Position numbers and translations under genes: made by a program
In this document: piece after piece, positions 52,675 through 61,285 of the stretch
Position numbering within the stretch: position 1 is the stretch's first letter
How the letters are laid out: each line of letters opens with the position of its first letter
From: Terrabacter sp. Root181
GTDB lineage: Bacteria; Actinomycetota; Actinomycetes; Actinomycetales; Dermatophilaceae
Reading direction: 5' to 3'
Assembly (NCBI RefSeq): GCF_001428505.1
Contig: NZ_LMHU01000001.1
Coordinates: 640,122-704,121, forward strand
DNA: 64,000 nucleotides
Notes under the pieces: model-generated
What the model was told of the DNA's origin: nothing
Database searches by the model: none
The model's input: only the letters and a program-made list of their open reading frames with translations

Positions 52675-52703
52675 TTGACGTGACACCACAGTGGTGTCAT
52701 GAT
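52675..52703 (+). promoter_or_regulatory. RHH-gene promoter with palindromic operator filling the spacer
   Basis: TTGACG (52675-52680) and CATGAT (52698-52703) are separated by 17 bp. The palindrome TGACACCACAGTGGTGTCA (52681-52699) fills that spacer completely. ATG 52711 follows the -10 by 7 nt, so the mRNA is probably leaderless. A protein bound here would block the polymerase directly. Confidence 0.65.
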
Positions 52704-52710
52704 GATGCAC

Positions 52711-53271
52711 ATGGACATCACCGAGTACGTCGACGCACTGCGTCGGGATCTCGCCCAGGCGGCCAGGGCGATGGGTCCGGAGACCGAGCAGGCCGCCGAG
52801 CGGATCGGCTTCGCGCTCGACTCGTCCGCACGTCTGGCGCTGATGGATGCGCTCTCGCACGCTGCGGCCGAGATCACCAACGAGCTCGAGGGGGCCTCCG
52901 TCGAGGTCCGCCTGCAGGGCCGTGAGCCCGTCTTCGTCGTCGTCGGGGCCGGCCCGTCGGCTGTCGCCGACGACACCCAGGCCATCGACACCGCTGACAC
53001 CACCGTGGTGTCACCCGACGACGAGGGCGCCGAGACGTCGCGCATCACGCTGCGCCTCCCCGAGGCCCTCAAGGTCCGGGCCGAGGATCTCGCCACCGGC
53101 CGCGGCCAGTCGCTCAACACGTGGATCGTCAACGCGGTCCGCGCCGCCACGGGAGCCGGCGTCCCGCCGATGCCGGGCTTCCCGCCGATGCCGCCCGGCC
53201 CGCAGTTCGGGCCCGGCGCACCCGGCCGCAACCGCTCCTCCAACAAGCGCGTGCAGGGCTGGGTCCGATGA
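52711..53271 (+). CDS. Ribbon-helix-helix (HicB/Arc-like) DNA-binding protein
   Basis: A 186-aa protein. Residues 1-80 are helical (YVDALRRDLAQAARAM, ALMDALSHAAAEITNEL). A RHH motif follows at about 111-148: SRITLRLPEALKVRAEDLAT then SLNTWIVNAVRAAT. The tail is Pro/Met/Gly-rich (PPMPGFPPMPPGPQFG). ATG 52711 is preferred to the upstream ATGs at 52699-52707, which lie in the -10/operator. No HicA toxin is adjacent, so this is probably a regulator of the DUF4097 gene and of itself. A second copy of its presumed operator lies inside the gene. Confidence 0.8.
   Translation: MDITEYVDALRRDLAQAARAMGPETEQAAERIGFALDSSARLALMDALSHAAAEITNELEGASVEVRLQGREPVFVVVGAGPSAVADDTQAIDTADTTVVSPDDEGAETSRITLRLPEALKVRAEDLATGRGQSLNTWIVNAVRAATGAGVPPMPGFPPMPPGPQFGPGAPGRNRSSNKRVQGWVR
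52995..53013. promoter_or_regulatory. Second copy of the palindromic operator inside the RHH gene
   Basis: TGACACCACCGTGGTGTCA differs from the promoter copy only at the central base. It lies 314 bp downstream, before the RHH-coding part. The pair suggests cooperative binding or a repression loop. Confidence 0.6.
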
Positions 53272-53339
53272 TCGGCCTTGACACGCCCACCAGCCAGCGC
53301 ACCGACCTCACGACCATCACCGAGCAAAGGGGACTTCCC

Positions 53340-54209
53340 ATGGGCACCACCCTCGAGACCCGCTTCGACACGACGGGTCCCATCACCCTCAAGGCCGAGC
53401 TCCTCGTCGGCGACCTGACGCTGACGGTCGGCAACGGCCCGACGACCACCGTCCGCCTGCACCCGCACGGCAAGAACGGCGCCGAGATCGCCGAGAAGTT
53501 CACGGTCGAGGCCCACGGCAACGACGTCTCCGTCCTGGCGCCGAAGCTGCGCGACAGCTTCTTCTCCCTGGGCACCAAGGGCTCCGTCGACGTCGAGGTC
53601 GAGCTGCCGGCATCGAGCACGGTCGACGCCAAGACCGGGGCCGGCGACGTCACCGCGGCCGGCCTGCTGGGTGAGGTCCGCGCGGCCACCGGCGCCGGAG
53701 ACCTGACCTTCCACGAGGTCGGCTCCGCCCGGCTCAAGTCGGGCTCGGGCGACATCACGCTCCAGTCCGCGAGCGGCGACCTCGACGCCAGGACCGGCTC
53801 CGGCGACATCACCGTCGGCACGGGCGGCGGTCGTCTCGACCTCACCTCGGGCAGCGGCGACATCTCGCTCCGTCGCTCCGACGCCGCCGTCAAGGCCAAG
53901 ACCGGGTCGGGCGACGTCCACATCGGTGCCTCGACCGGCGACCTCGAGCTCACCACGGGCACGGGCGACGTCAGCCTCGACGGCGTGCACGGTGGAGAGG
54001 TCCGGGCCCGCACCGGCACGGGTGACGTCACCATCGCCGTCGCCCACGGGGTCGCGGCCTACCTCGACCTCAACACCGTCACCGGTGACGTCGACATCGA
54101 CCTCGAGGAGACGTCGGGACCCGGGGACTCCGAGGCCCAGGCACGCCTCGTCGTGCACTCGGGCAGCGGCGACATCCGGGTCAAGCGGGCGCAGGTGAGC
54201 CTCGCATGA
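53340..54209 (+). CDS. DUF4097 beta-repeat protein
   Basis: A 289-aa protein built of short beta-strand repeats with SGSGDI/TGTGDV turns (for example KSGSGDITLQSASGDLDA and RTGSGDITVGTGG), the DUF4097 beta-solenoid pattern. No signal peptide or membrane segment is visible. ATG 53340 has AAAGGGG about 8 nt upstream. It follows the RHH gene by 68 bp and overlaps the next small gene by 4 bp, forming a three-gene operon. Function unknown; some relatives are linked to envelope-stress regulators. Confidence 0.85.
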   Translation: MGTTLETRFDTTGPITLKAELLVGDLTLTVGNGPTTTVRLHPHGKNGAEIAEKFTVEAHGNDVSVLAPKLRDSFFSLGTKGSVDVEVELPASSTVDAKTGAGDVTAAGLLGEVRAATGAGDLTFHEVGSARLKSGSGDITLQSASGDLDARTGSGDITVGTGGGRLDLTSGSGDISLRRSDAAVKAKTGSGDVHIGASTGDLELTTGTGDVSLDGVHGGEVRARTGTGDVTIAVAHGVAAYLDLNTVTGDVDIDLEETSGPGDSEAQARLVVHSGSGDIRVKRAQVSLA

Positions 54210-54478
54210 GCACCGGAACCCTGAGCCTCTCGCCGCAGGAGGCGATCGCCCGCGACCGCATCGTCGAGCGCGTCGCCTCCCGCCACCATGCACCGAAGGT
54301 GGGCCGCATCCGCCGGCACGTCCGGGCCGCGCTGCTCCTGCGCAGCCTCGCCGAGCGCCTCGACCCCTCCGTCCAAAGTCCCCACCGCGCCGACCTGCAC
54401 GTGGTCCCGGGCCCGCACGCCGGCAGCCCGCGTCCATGGACGGCGGCACCCCGCCGGGCACCCCACCGGCACAGCTGA
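54206..54478 (+). CDS. Small basic hypothetical protein
   Basis: A 90-aa basic protein with helical HVRAALLLRSLAERLDPS in the middle and a Pro/His-rich tail. ATG 54206 overlaps the DUF4097 stop (ATGA), and a terminator hairpin follows 20 bp after its stop, which supports it as a real gene. No family recognised. Confidence 0.6.
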   Translation: MSTGTLSLSPQEAIARDRIVERVASRHHAPKVGRIRRHVRAALLLRSLAERLDPSVQSPHRADLHVVPGPHAGSPRPWTAAPRRAPHRHS

Positions 54479-54497
54479 GCCCACTCCTGCCCCTCCC

Positions 54498-54533
54498 CAC
54501 GGAGCCCGTCGACACCCGTCGGCGGGCTCCGTG
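54498..54533. terminator. Hairpin ending the RHH-DUF4097 operon
   Basis: CACGGAGCCCG (54498-54508) pairs with CGGGCTCCGTG (54523-54533) around a 14-nt loop. Confidence 0.7.
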
Positions 54534-54573
54534 TCCGCGGTGCCGCCCACCGGGCGCGTGGCACCATCGGAGG

Positions 54574-55197
54574 ATGTACGTGCCCAAGGCGAACGTCATG
54601 GCCGACCCAGGCGTCGCGGCCTTCCTCTCGGCCCACCCGGCTGCCCGCCTCGTGACCGTCGGCCCTGACGGCCGGCCGGACTCCACGCTGCTGCCGGTCA
54701 TCGTCGACGGCGACCGGGTCCTCGGTCACCTGGCCCGGGCCAATGAGCACTGGACCCGCATCGCGCCGGCCTCGCCCGCCCTCCTCATCGTGAGCGGCGC
54801 CGACGCGTACGTCTCCCCGGCCTGGTACGCCAGCAAGGCCGAGCACGGTCGTGTCGTCCCGACGTGGAACTACAGCGAGGTGCAGCTGCGGGGCGCCGTC
54901 ACCGTGCACGACGACCCCGACTGGGTGCTCGACGTCGTCACCCGGCTGACCGGACGCCACGAGGCCGGGCGCGATCGCCCGTGGGCGGTCACCGACGCCC
55001 CGGCCAAGTACGTCCGGGGCCGGCTGCGCGCCATCGTCGGCATCGAGGTGTCCGTCGAGTCCGTCGAGGGCAAGGCCAAGCTGAGCCAGAACCGGTCGGA
55101 CGCCGACCGCGAGGGTGCGATCGCGGGCATGAGGGACGAGGGTGACGCCCCGGCCCGAGTGGTCGCGGACGAGATGGAGCGTGCCCTGCGGGACTGA
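54574..55197 (+). CDS. PaiB-like FMN-binding protein
   Basis: A 207-aa protein of the PaiB (FMN-binding split-barrel) family. It starts MYVPKANVMADPGVAAFL, then SGADAYVSPAWYASKAEHGRVVPTWNY, the family's core motif, and ends with EGKAKLSQNRSDADREG. Bacillus PaiB was described as a negative regulator of sporulation and protease genes; the flavin role is unclear. ATG 54574 is 6 nt after CACCAT, possibly leaderless. Confidence 0.88.
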   Translation: MYVPKANVMADPGVAAFLSAHPAARLVTVGPDGRPDSTLLPVIVDGDRVLGHLARANEHWTRIAPASPALLIVSGADAYVSPAWYASKAEHGRVVPTWNYSEVQLRGAVTVHDDPDWVLDVVTRLTGRHEAGRDRPWAVTDAPAKYVRGRLRAIVGIEVSVESVEGKAKLSQNRSDADREGAIAGMRDEGDAPARVVADEMERALRD

Positions 55198-55286
55198 GCG
55201 CCCTTGCGGCACAGCGGCCCACCACCCATGCCGAACGCATTCCCTCGGCACAGACGGCCGACAGCCGCGGCCGCGACGGTGGGGAC

Positions 55287-55580
55287 ATGGACACGACACC
55301 CCGCCCCGGAAACGCTCCCTCGACCTTCCGTTCCACGCTGCGTCGTGGCCTCGGCGCGGCCGGTGCCGCCGTCGCCGTCGCGTTCGTCGGCACCATGGCC
55401 CTCGGGGACGGGCAGGCCCAGGCGGCAGGCGTCGCCGGTGGCCTGACGCCCGTGCGCGCGGCCACCGAGCCGGCCCCGCACCCGCACCGGCACCATGCGA
55501 CGCACCCCGCCAACCTGCCGGCGGCCACGACCGCGGCCTACCGCTACTCGTTCCGCGACGGGCAGCTCATCCAGCTCTGA
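55287..55580 (+). CDS. Small exported protein, function unknown
   Basis: A 97-aa protein with a signal-like N-terminus (STLRRGLGAAGAAVAVAFVGTMALG, cleavage likely after QAQA) and a short His/Pro/Thr-rich mature part ending in FRDGQLIQL. ATG 55287 has GGTGGGG upstream. It converges with the peptidase gene with a 12-bp gap. No family recognised. Confidence 0.6.
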   Translation: MDTTPRPGNAPSTFRSTLRRGLGAAGAAVAVAFVGTMALGDGQAQAAGVAGGLTPVRAATEPAPHPHRHHATHPANLPAATTAAYRYSFRDGQLIQL

Positions 55581-55592
55581 CGAGGGTGCCCG

Positions 55593-57320
55593 TCAGCGGC
55601 CGTAGGGCGCCCCGCGCAGGGACATCAGGTGCGTCGCCCGCAGCGTGCTCGCGGACGCAGCAGCTCCGGCGCCTCGGGCGTCCGCCGCCGCCGGCGGGGC
55701 GAGCGGGTCGAGATCCTGGCTGAACCTCGCCCCGACCGCCGGCAGGGTGCCGTCGAGCAGGTAGGCGGCCACCGCCGCGTCGGCCGCCGCGGAGAGGAAG
55801 AGGGTCGTGTGACCCCAGCCCTCGACCGTGAGCAGCCGGGACCCGGGCAGCAGGCCTGCGGCCCGTTGGGCGCCGTGCAGCGGCGTCGCCGGGTCGAACC
55901 TGGTGCTGGCCACGAGCACGGGGTTCGCGGTCCGCGCGGTCCACGGTCCGACGAAGCGGTCCTGCTGTGAGCCGGGCCAGTCGTTGCACACCGAGCTGAC
56001 CCAGGTCCAGAGCGGGCCGAATCTCGACACGAGGGCCCGATCCGCCGCCGCGGCAGACCACGCGGCCACGGACGTGGGGTTGTCGCTGTCGGCGCACGCC
56101 ACGGCCGCGAAGCCCTCGTAGCCGGGGTAGCGCGGGAAGCCGCTGTGGCCCGAGCCCACCGAGCGGCGCTTCTCCTCGAACGCCGCGCGCTGCGATGCCG
56201 AGCCACCGGCGGACAGCTCGTCCAGGGTCGCCAGCAGGTCGGCGAGGGTCCACCACTCGGGCGACGAGTAGAGGAAGCCGAGTGTGTCGCCGACGAGGAA
56301 GCGGTGGTCGTAGGCGAAGCCGTCGAGGTCCACCGGGTGAGCCCGCAGGCGAGCCTCCAGGGCGTCGTAGCGCGCGCTGGAGCCCCCCGGGGCGGCGAAC
56401 GGGCAGCCGTCACCGGCCTCGTCGCAGAGCCGGAAGAACTCCGCGAGCGTGTCGCGGGAGCCGACGTCGCTGCGCAGGCGGGTCGAGAAGGGCTCGACCT
56501 GCTGACCCGGGTCGCCGGTCGACCACGCGACGGGGTCGAGGACGCCATCGACGACGAGGGCACGGACGCGAGACGGGAAGAGGTTCGCGTACGTGACGCC
56601 GAGGTAGCTGCCGTACGAGTAGCCGGCATACGTCAGCTGCTCGTCACCGACCGCGGCGCGCAGCAGGTCGAGGTCCCGCGCCACGTCCGCGGTGGACATG
56701 TGGTCGAGGATCCGGCCGCCTCGCTGGTCGCAGTCCTCCTGCAGGGCGGCGTCCGACAGCGCCCACGCGTCCGTCTCGGCGGCACTCTCGGGCCACACCA
56801 GCGGCACGAACCACGGACCCTGTTGACGGGGGCTGCCGGTGCAGCGCAGCTGGGTGCTGCGGGCGATGCCGCGCGGGTCGAAGCCCACGATGTCGAAGCG
56901 GGCGCGGAGCTCGGGCGTGTACAGGTACGGGCCGGCGAAGAGGGCGAAGTCCACCCCGCTGCCGCCGGGGCCGCCCGGATTGAGGAAGAGCGATCCGATC
57001 CGGTGGGCTCGGTCGGAGGCGGGGATCCGCACGACGCTGATGAGGACGGAGGCGCCGCGCGGGTCGTCGTGGTCGAGGGGGACGGGCACCGTGGCGCACT
57101 CGTAGATGATGGGCGGCTCGCCGGGGGGCACGTTGTCGCCGAGCCATCGGTAGCAGCCCGACCACGCCACCGCCGAGGCAGGAGCGGAGCGGGTTGACGG
57201 GGCACCCTGCGCGAGAGGGGCCGCGGCGATCCCGGCGATCCCCGCAAGGGCGACGGTGACTGCGGCGGCGAGGCGGGACGCCGTGGACAGGGGGCGACGT
57301 GAAAGCAGTAAAGGCGTCAT
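55593..57320 (-). CDS. Secreted alpha/beta hydrolase, tripeptidyl-aminopeptidase-like
   Basis: A 575-aa exported serine peptidase/hydrolase. After a signal peptide (to about residue 40) comes GSLFLNPGGPGGSGVDFA (oxyanion region), the nucleophile Ser in YAGYSYGSYLGVTYA, then Asp and His near the end (TRFDPATPLHG and GWGHTT), and a C-terminal TAP-like domain. Relatives are the Streptomyces Tap/SlpD/SlpE enzymes. ATG 57320 has GGAG 7 nt upstream; the frame extends to 57368. Confidence 0.88.
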   Translation of the reverse strand: MTPLLLSRRPLSTASRLAAAVTVALAGIAGIAAAPLAQGAPSTRSAPASAVAWSGCYRWLGDNVPPGEPPIIYECATVPVPLDHDDPRGASVLISVVRIPASDRAHRIGSLFLNPGGPGGSGVDFALFAGPYLYTPELRARFDIVGFDPRGIARSTQLRCTGSPRQQGPWFVPLVWPESAAETDAWALSDAALQEDCDQRGGRILDHMSTADVARDLDLLRAAVGDEQLTYAGYSYGSYLGVTYANLFPSRVRALVVDGVLDPVAWSTGDPGQQVEPFSTRLRSDVGSRDTLAEFFRLCDEAGDGCPFAAPGGSSARYDALEARLRAHPVDLDGFAYDHRFLVGDTLGFLYSSPEWWTLADLLATLDELSAGGSASQRAAFEEKRRSVGSGHSGFPRYPGYEGFAAVACADSDNPTSVAAWSAAAADRALVSRFGPLWTWVSSVCNDWPGSQQDRFVGPWTARTANPVLVASTRFDPATPLHGAQRAAGLLPGSRLLTVEGWGHTTLFLSAAADAAVAAYLLDGTLPAVGARFSQDLDPLAPPAAADARGAGAAASASTLRATHLMSLRGAPYGR

Positions 57321-57449
57321 GGGTGACTCCGGCGATGAGCAGGACGCGGCGGTGGGTCGCCCTTCCATAGTCCTCGCGACGCCCTGGCGGCGCAGCCGAA
57401 TCCGGTGGACCGACGACTCGTCCGTCCTGCCGCGGATGTCCTGTCGGTG

Positions 57450-59135
57450 TCAGCGGGTCGGGTCGAGCCAGGCGTGCACGAGCGGCACGACCGACGCACC
57501 CTCACCGCTCGCCGCGGCCACGCGCTTCATCGAGCCGGCGCGGATGTCGCCCGCTGCGAACACACCCGGCACCGTCGTCTCGAGGCTCTCGGGCGGGAGT
57601 CCCCCGCGCCACCGGTCCTGCGGCACGTCGCGGCCCGTCAGCACGAAGCCCCGCTCGTCGCGCGCGACCTCGTCGGGCAGCCAGTCGCAGTGGGGCGCCG
57701 CCCCGATGAGCAGGAAGAGTCCGCGGCACTCGCGTCGCTCCGCGGTGCCGTCGGCGGTGTTGCGCACCGTGACCCAACCGAGGCGGCCGTCGTCGCCGGG
57801 TCCGCCCTCGATCACCTCGGAGCACGCGAGGACGGAGATCCGCGGGTTGTAGGCGATCTCGCCCACGAGGTAGCTCGACATCGTCTCGGCCAGGGACTCG
57901 CGGCGCACGAGGATCGTCACCGTCCGGGCGAAGCGGGCCAGGTGGATCGCGGCCTGCCCGGCGGAGTTGCCGCCGCCCACCACGACGACGTCGGCGCCCT
58001 CCATCTCACGGGCGGCCGTCATGGCACTGCCGTAGTGCACGCCGAGCCCGACGAGCCGCTCGATGCCCGGGGCGTCGAGGCGGCGGTACTTCACCCCCGC
58101 CGAGACGACGACGGCACGTGCGTGCACGTCACCGCCCTCGGTGCACAGGACGTGGGGCGTGGGCGCGCCGTCGCCGTCGAGCGCGCCGGGCGTGAACGAC
58201 GTGACCGGCCAGCCGGTGAAGAACTCGGTGCCGAAGCGGATCGCCTGGTTGCGCGCCCGCTGGGACAGGCGCATACCGCTGATGCCGCGGGGGAACCCGA
58301 GGTAGTTGCGGATCATCGACGAGGTGCCGGCCTGGCCCCCGATCGCCTCGGCCTCGAGGACGACTGTCGACAGTCCCTCCGACGACGCGTAGACGGCGGC
58401 GGCCAGTCCCGCCGGCCCGGCGCCGACGATGGCCACGTCGACGACCCGGTCGACGTCGACGTCGGCGGGGCGGCCGTAGATGCGGGTCGCGACGTCGCGC
58501 ACGCTGTGCACCGTCGCGACGCGCTTGCCGAGGTCCATGACGAGCGGGTAGTCGGGCTCGCCGCCGTCGCCCTCGACGTGGCCGAGGATGGCGCGCCCCT
58601 CGTCACTGTCGGGCGCGTAGACGCGGTTGGGCATGCCCATCCGGTCGAGGTAGTCGCGGATGCCCAGCGTCAGGGCGTCCTCGACCGGGGAGACGATGGC
58701 CACGGTCACGACCTCGGGCTCGGCCACCGTCGAGCCCCAGTCGGACAGCAGCTCGCAGATGGCCGTGTGGAACTCCTCGTCGCGCGCGCCGCGAGGTGCG
58801 AGGAGGTAGGCGTCGTACTTGCCCTTGGCCAGGCCGCCCCGCAGCTGCACGGCATCCTCGCGGAAGGTCGAGACGTGGGCGGCGATGACGCGTCGGGCCG
58901 TCGGGACGGTGGCGCGCCACCAGTGGAAGGCCTCGAGCACCTCGGCGTCGGGCAGCCGCGACTCGGTGACGAACATCGCCACCTGGCCGCCGTCGGCGAC
59001 CACCCCCTTGGCTGCCTGCTTCGCCTCGTGGGCGGAGGTCGCGGTGGGCAGCTCGTAGTCGCGGGCATAGCGCCCGAACTCGTCGAGCAGCTCGTCGCAG
59101 CGGGTCTCGGACACGAGGATGATCGCTGGCTTCAC
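57450..59135 (-). CDS. Thioredoxin-reductase-like flavoprotein with receiver-like N-terminus
   Basis: A 561-aa protein. Residues 1-125 resemble a receiver fold but lack the phospho-Asp (strand VAMFVTESRLPD). About 130-225 look like a thioredoxin/DsrE-like insert. From 232 on is a FAD/NAD(P) reductase: VAIVGAGPAGLAAAVYA, GGQAGTSSMIRNYLGFP, VVVVGGGNSAGQAAIHLA and GVFAAGDIRAGS. The redox CxxC of true thioredoxin reductase is absent. This architecture is known in actinobacteria as 'fused response regulator/thioredoxin-disulfide reductase'. GTG 59135 follows TAGGAT (59148-59143) by 7 nt, so it may be leaderless. Confidence 0.85.
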   Translation of the reverse strand: MKPAIILVSETRCDELLDEFGRYARDYELPTATSAHEAKQAAKGVVADGGQVAMFVTESRLPDAEVLEAFHWWRATVPTARRVIAAHVSTFREDAVQLRGGLAKGKYDAYLLAPRGARDEEFHTAICELLSDWGSTVAEPEVVTVAIVSPVEDALTLGIRDYLDRMGMPNRVYAPDSDEGRAILGHVEGDGGEPDYPLVMDLGKRVATVHSVRDVATRIYGRPADVDVDRVVDVAIVGAGPAGLAAAVYASSEGLSTVVLEAEAIGGQAGTSSMIRNYLGFPRGISGMRLSQRARNQAIRFGTEFFTGWPVTSFTPGALDGDGAPTPHVLCTEGGDVHARAVVVSAGVKYRRLDAPGIERLVGLGVHYGSAMTAAREMEGADVVVVGGGNSAGQAAIHLARFARTVTILVRRESLAETMSSYLVGEIAYNPRISVLACSEVIEGGPGDDGRLGWVTVRNTADGTAERRECRGLFLLIGAAPHCDWLPDEVARDERGFVLTGRDVPQDRWRGGLPPESLETTVPGVFAAGDIRAGSMKRVAAASGEGASVVPLVHAWLDPTR

Positions 59136-59183
59136 CCTGTCGATCCTAGGAGCCGGAGGCCCGATGGAGTATGCCGTCGCGTC

Positions 59184-59258
59184 AGTCGGCGACGACCGTG
59201 ACGTCGTCGGGTGCGCTGAGCACCTCGACCGCGCCGTCGGCCGAGACCTCGAGAAGGC
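59184..59258 (-). pseudogene. 3' remnant of a host gene at the edge of the low-GC insert
   Basis: Reading minus from about 59258 to the TGA at 59186-59184 gives LLEVSADGAVEVLSAPDDVT and then VVAD. Every codon ends in G or C except the first (CTT), as in host genes, while upstream the composition falls and the frame meets a stop within about 15 codons. This is best read as the C-terminal end of a gene cut by the insert. No family can be named from so few residues. Confidence 0.45.
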
Positions 59259-59440
59259 ATGCTATTCGCCAAGGCGCGCGTGTTCCTCAAGAACCCTGGA
59301 GAACGTGAGCGCCGTTTGACGAGCCCGCCGGCCGACCGAGGGCTGGTCGGCAGACCATGTTGATCCGGTTTGGCGACGCCGTTCGCGATCTTGTCGTTCG
59401 GCTCTTACGCAGGGCTGCAATCATCGCGGGCATGGGTGTT

Positions 59441-60028
59441 TCAAAACGTGCTGGGGTATTGGATCCACTTGTCCATCTGGTCGCGGCTGGCGGAAAACGA
59501 TCGGAACTGCACGAGTGCGTAGACCCAAAGGGCGAAGACTCCTACTGCTGCTACTAGACGCCCAGCCATAACAAGATCCAAAGCATTCGACTGGTGTGCG
59601 GCGGCCGCAACAAACACCACTCCCAGTACGGGAGGCATCGATGCGAAGAGAAGAGTTATGTAGAAAGCAGCATTCCTTGTCGACCGAACAACTCTTCGGG
59701 AATCCAAGTTGCGCAAGAACTGCTCCCAGCCCAACGCGTGCGGGGCCGTCTCGACCAGAACGGGCCGGAGTTGTAGCGATATGTATGTCGCAAGCTTCCA
59801 TATCTGCTCGGCGTGGTCCAACCAGAATAGCCACAGTATGGCAGAGAGAAAGGCGAGGCCCGCGTACAGATCGATCAGGTCCTTAGCGGCAACCAGTCCG
59901 ATTCCCAGGGCGCTCAGTTCCAGAGCGACCAGACTCGATGACAAGGTGGCGCGCATCTCGATCTCGCGCCGAAGAGATTCATACTCAGAGAGGTATATGG
60001 AAATGCCGATTTCATTTGCGCTTGGCAC
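59441..60028 (-). CDS. Four-helix membrane protein of unknown function
   Basis: A 195-aa protein with an amphipathic N-terminus (ISIYLSEYESLRREIEMRA) and about four membrane segments (around 30-50, 55-72, 120-142 and 150-172). GTG 60028 has AAGGAG 7 nt upstream, which lies inside the end of the glycosyltransferase gene; the two overlap by 17 bp and are coupled. No family recognised. Atypical codon use. Confidence 0.7.
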   Translation of the reverse strand: MPSANEIGISIYLSEYESLRREIEMRATLSSSLVALELSALGIGLVAAKDLIDLYAGLAFLSAILWLFWLDHAEQIWKLATYISLQLRPVLVETAPHALGWEQFLRNLDSRRVVRSTRNAAFYITLLFASMPPVLGVVFVAAAAHQSNALDLVMAGRLVAAVGVFALWVYALVQFRSFSASRDQMDKWIQYPSTF

Positions 60029-61169
60029 CTGTCAACTCCTTGTAGAGTCTCTCAATTGAGTCCACGTACAGGTCGAGGTCGAAGGCTTGACTCCGCCGCA
60101 GCCCCCCCAACCTGAGTTGGTCACGAAGCTTTTGGTCCGACAGTACGCGCACCGAGGCGTCCGCGAGGGCTTCTTCGTCGCCGGCTCTGACCAATAGGCC
60201 CGATTGCTCGTTGCGGACGGTTTCTCGCATGCCGCCGACGTCGCTCACGACCACAGGAGTACCTGTGGCCATGGCCTCTATAGGGGCAAGACCCAAAGGT
60301 TCTGGTTCGATGGTGGGGTACCACACAAGATCAGAAGCACGGTAAGCGTCTGCCATGCGACCTCGCTCAAAGTCCATGAAGTGGACGAAGTCCCCTAGGT
60401 CAAGGTCAGCGATAATGCCTTCCAGTGTCGATCTATATGCGTATAGTTGCGCTGGATCGTCAACAATGTTCGTTGAGCCGCAGAGCACTAGCGACGCCGT
60501 GATGCCCCGGCGCCGCAGTACGGCAAGGGCTTTCACGCTCACATGCAGGCCCTTCCACTCCAGCATTCGGGCAGGGTGGAAGATCACCGGACCATCGAGC
60601 GCGGAGAAGCGCGTGTCAGTTGCGCCCGTTGGCGTGTAGCTTCCGAGGTCAATGCCGAGCCAGATCATCGAATTCGGGCTCGAAGACGGAAGGGCCTCGG
60701 CAACGTACTCGCTCACGTAAAGAGTATGAGCCCACTGCAAATCGAGCACCTCCGCGAAGATGTGTTCACCAGCTCGATCGTGAACGGTGTTGACGCAAGG
60801 GACGTCAAATCGGCTTAGTGTTGCAGTGGCGGGCATTGAGGAGAAGTGGTGTGCGTTGTGCATGTGGACCAGGTCGGGCCGGAAGTTGTCCGCAATAGAA
60901 TCGAGATGGTGTAGGTACCTCTCTCTGGCCGCTGAGACGCTCGCCGGCCCTTCGCGCTCCACGCCCAAAAGGGATTGGACCGTCAGCGTGGAAGAATGAG
61001 CGACCTGCACCTCCGACAGTGGCCGACCTGACGCTCCGTCGTCGACTCCGCCAACCAGGCAAAGAATGTCATGGCCCCTCCCGGCCAGATTGTGCGCAAG
61101 GTCATGCACGTGACTCTCCACCCCGCCAAAGGTCGGAGGGTAAGCGTGGGAGACCTGTAGGATGCGCAT
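60012..61169 (-). CDS. GT4-family glycosyltransferase
   Basis: A 385-aa GT-B transferase. It begins MRILQVSHAYPPTFGGVESH, the acceptor-side glycine loop of GT4. The donor domain has FHPARMLEWKGLHVSVKAL and the EPLGLAPIEAMATGTPVVVS motif with the E-x7-E pair. ATG 61169 has AGGAGG upstream; an ATG 15 nt earlier is less likely. It is divergent from the methyltransferase. It probably adds a sugar to a surface polysaccharide or lipid. Low-GC codon use marks it as acquired. Confidence 0.88.
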   Translation of the reverse strand: MRILQVSHAYPPTFGGVESHVHDLAHNLAGRGHDILCLVGGVDDGASGRPLSEVQVAHSSTLTVQSLLGVEREGPASVSAARERYLHHLDSIADNFRPDLVHMHNAHHFSSMPATATLSRFDVPCVNTVHDRAGEHIFAEVLDLQWAHTLYVSEYVAEALPSSSPNSMIWLGIDLGSYTPTGATDTRFSALDGPVIFHPARMLEWKGLHVSVKALAVLRRRGITASLVLCGSTNIVDDPAQLYAYRSTLEGIIADLDLGDFVHFMDFERGRMADAYRASDLVWYPTIEPEPLGLAPIEAMATGTPVVVSDVGGMRETVRNEQSGLLVRAGDEEALADASVRVLSDQKLRDQLRLGGLRRSQAFDLDLYVDSIERLYKELTGAKRK

Positions 61170-61285
61170 GGAGGTCCTCCTCATTGAGAACTAAGCCGTA
61201 GTCTGGCTATGGCGATGGTATCTGCCCACACCACATACTGCCTGTTGAGCGGAGGTCTAGAATGATTCGCTGGTAGTATCGCTCC

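Noticed and set aside
52699..52710. Upstream ATG codons (52699, 52702, 52705) as RHH start
   Set aside because: They lie in or just after the -10 hexamer; ATG 52711 is at the expected transcription start.
52711..54478. HicBA toxin-antitoxin module
   Set aside because: The RHH protein is HicB-like, but no HicA-like or other small toxin is adjacent; the partners are DUF4097 and a basic small protein.
59357..59557. A 66-codon plus-strand frame at the insert's left edge
   Set aside because: It overlaps the end of the membrane protein gene on the other strand and has no ribosome site or recognisable sequence.
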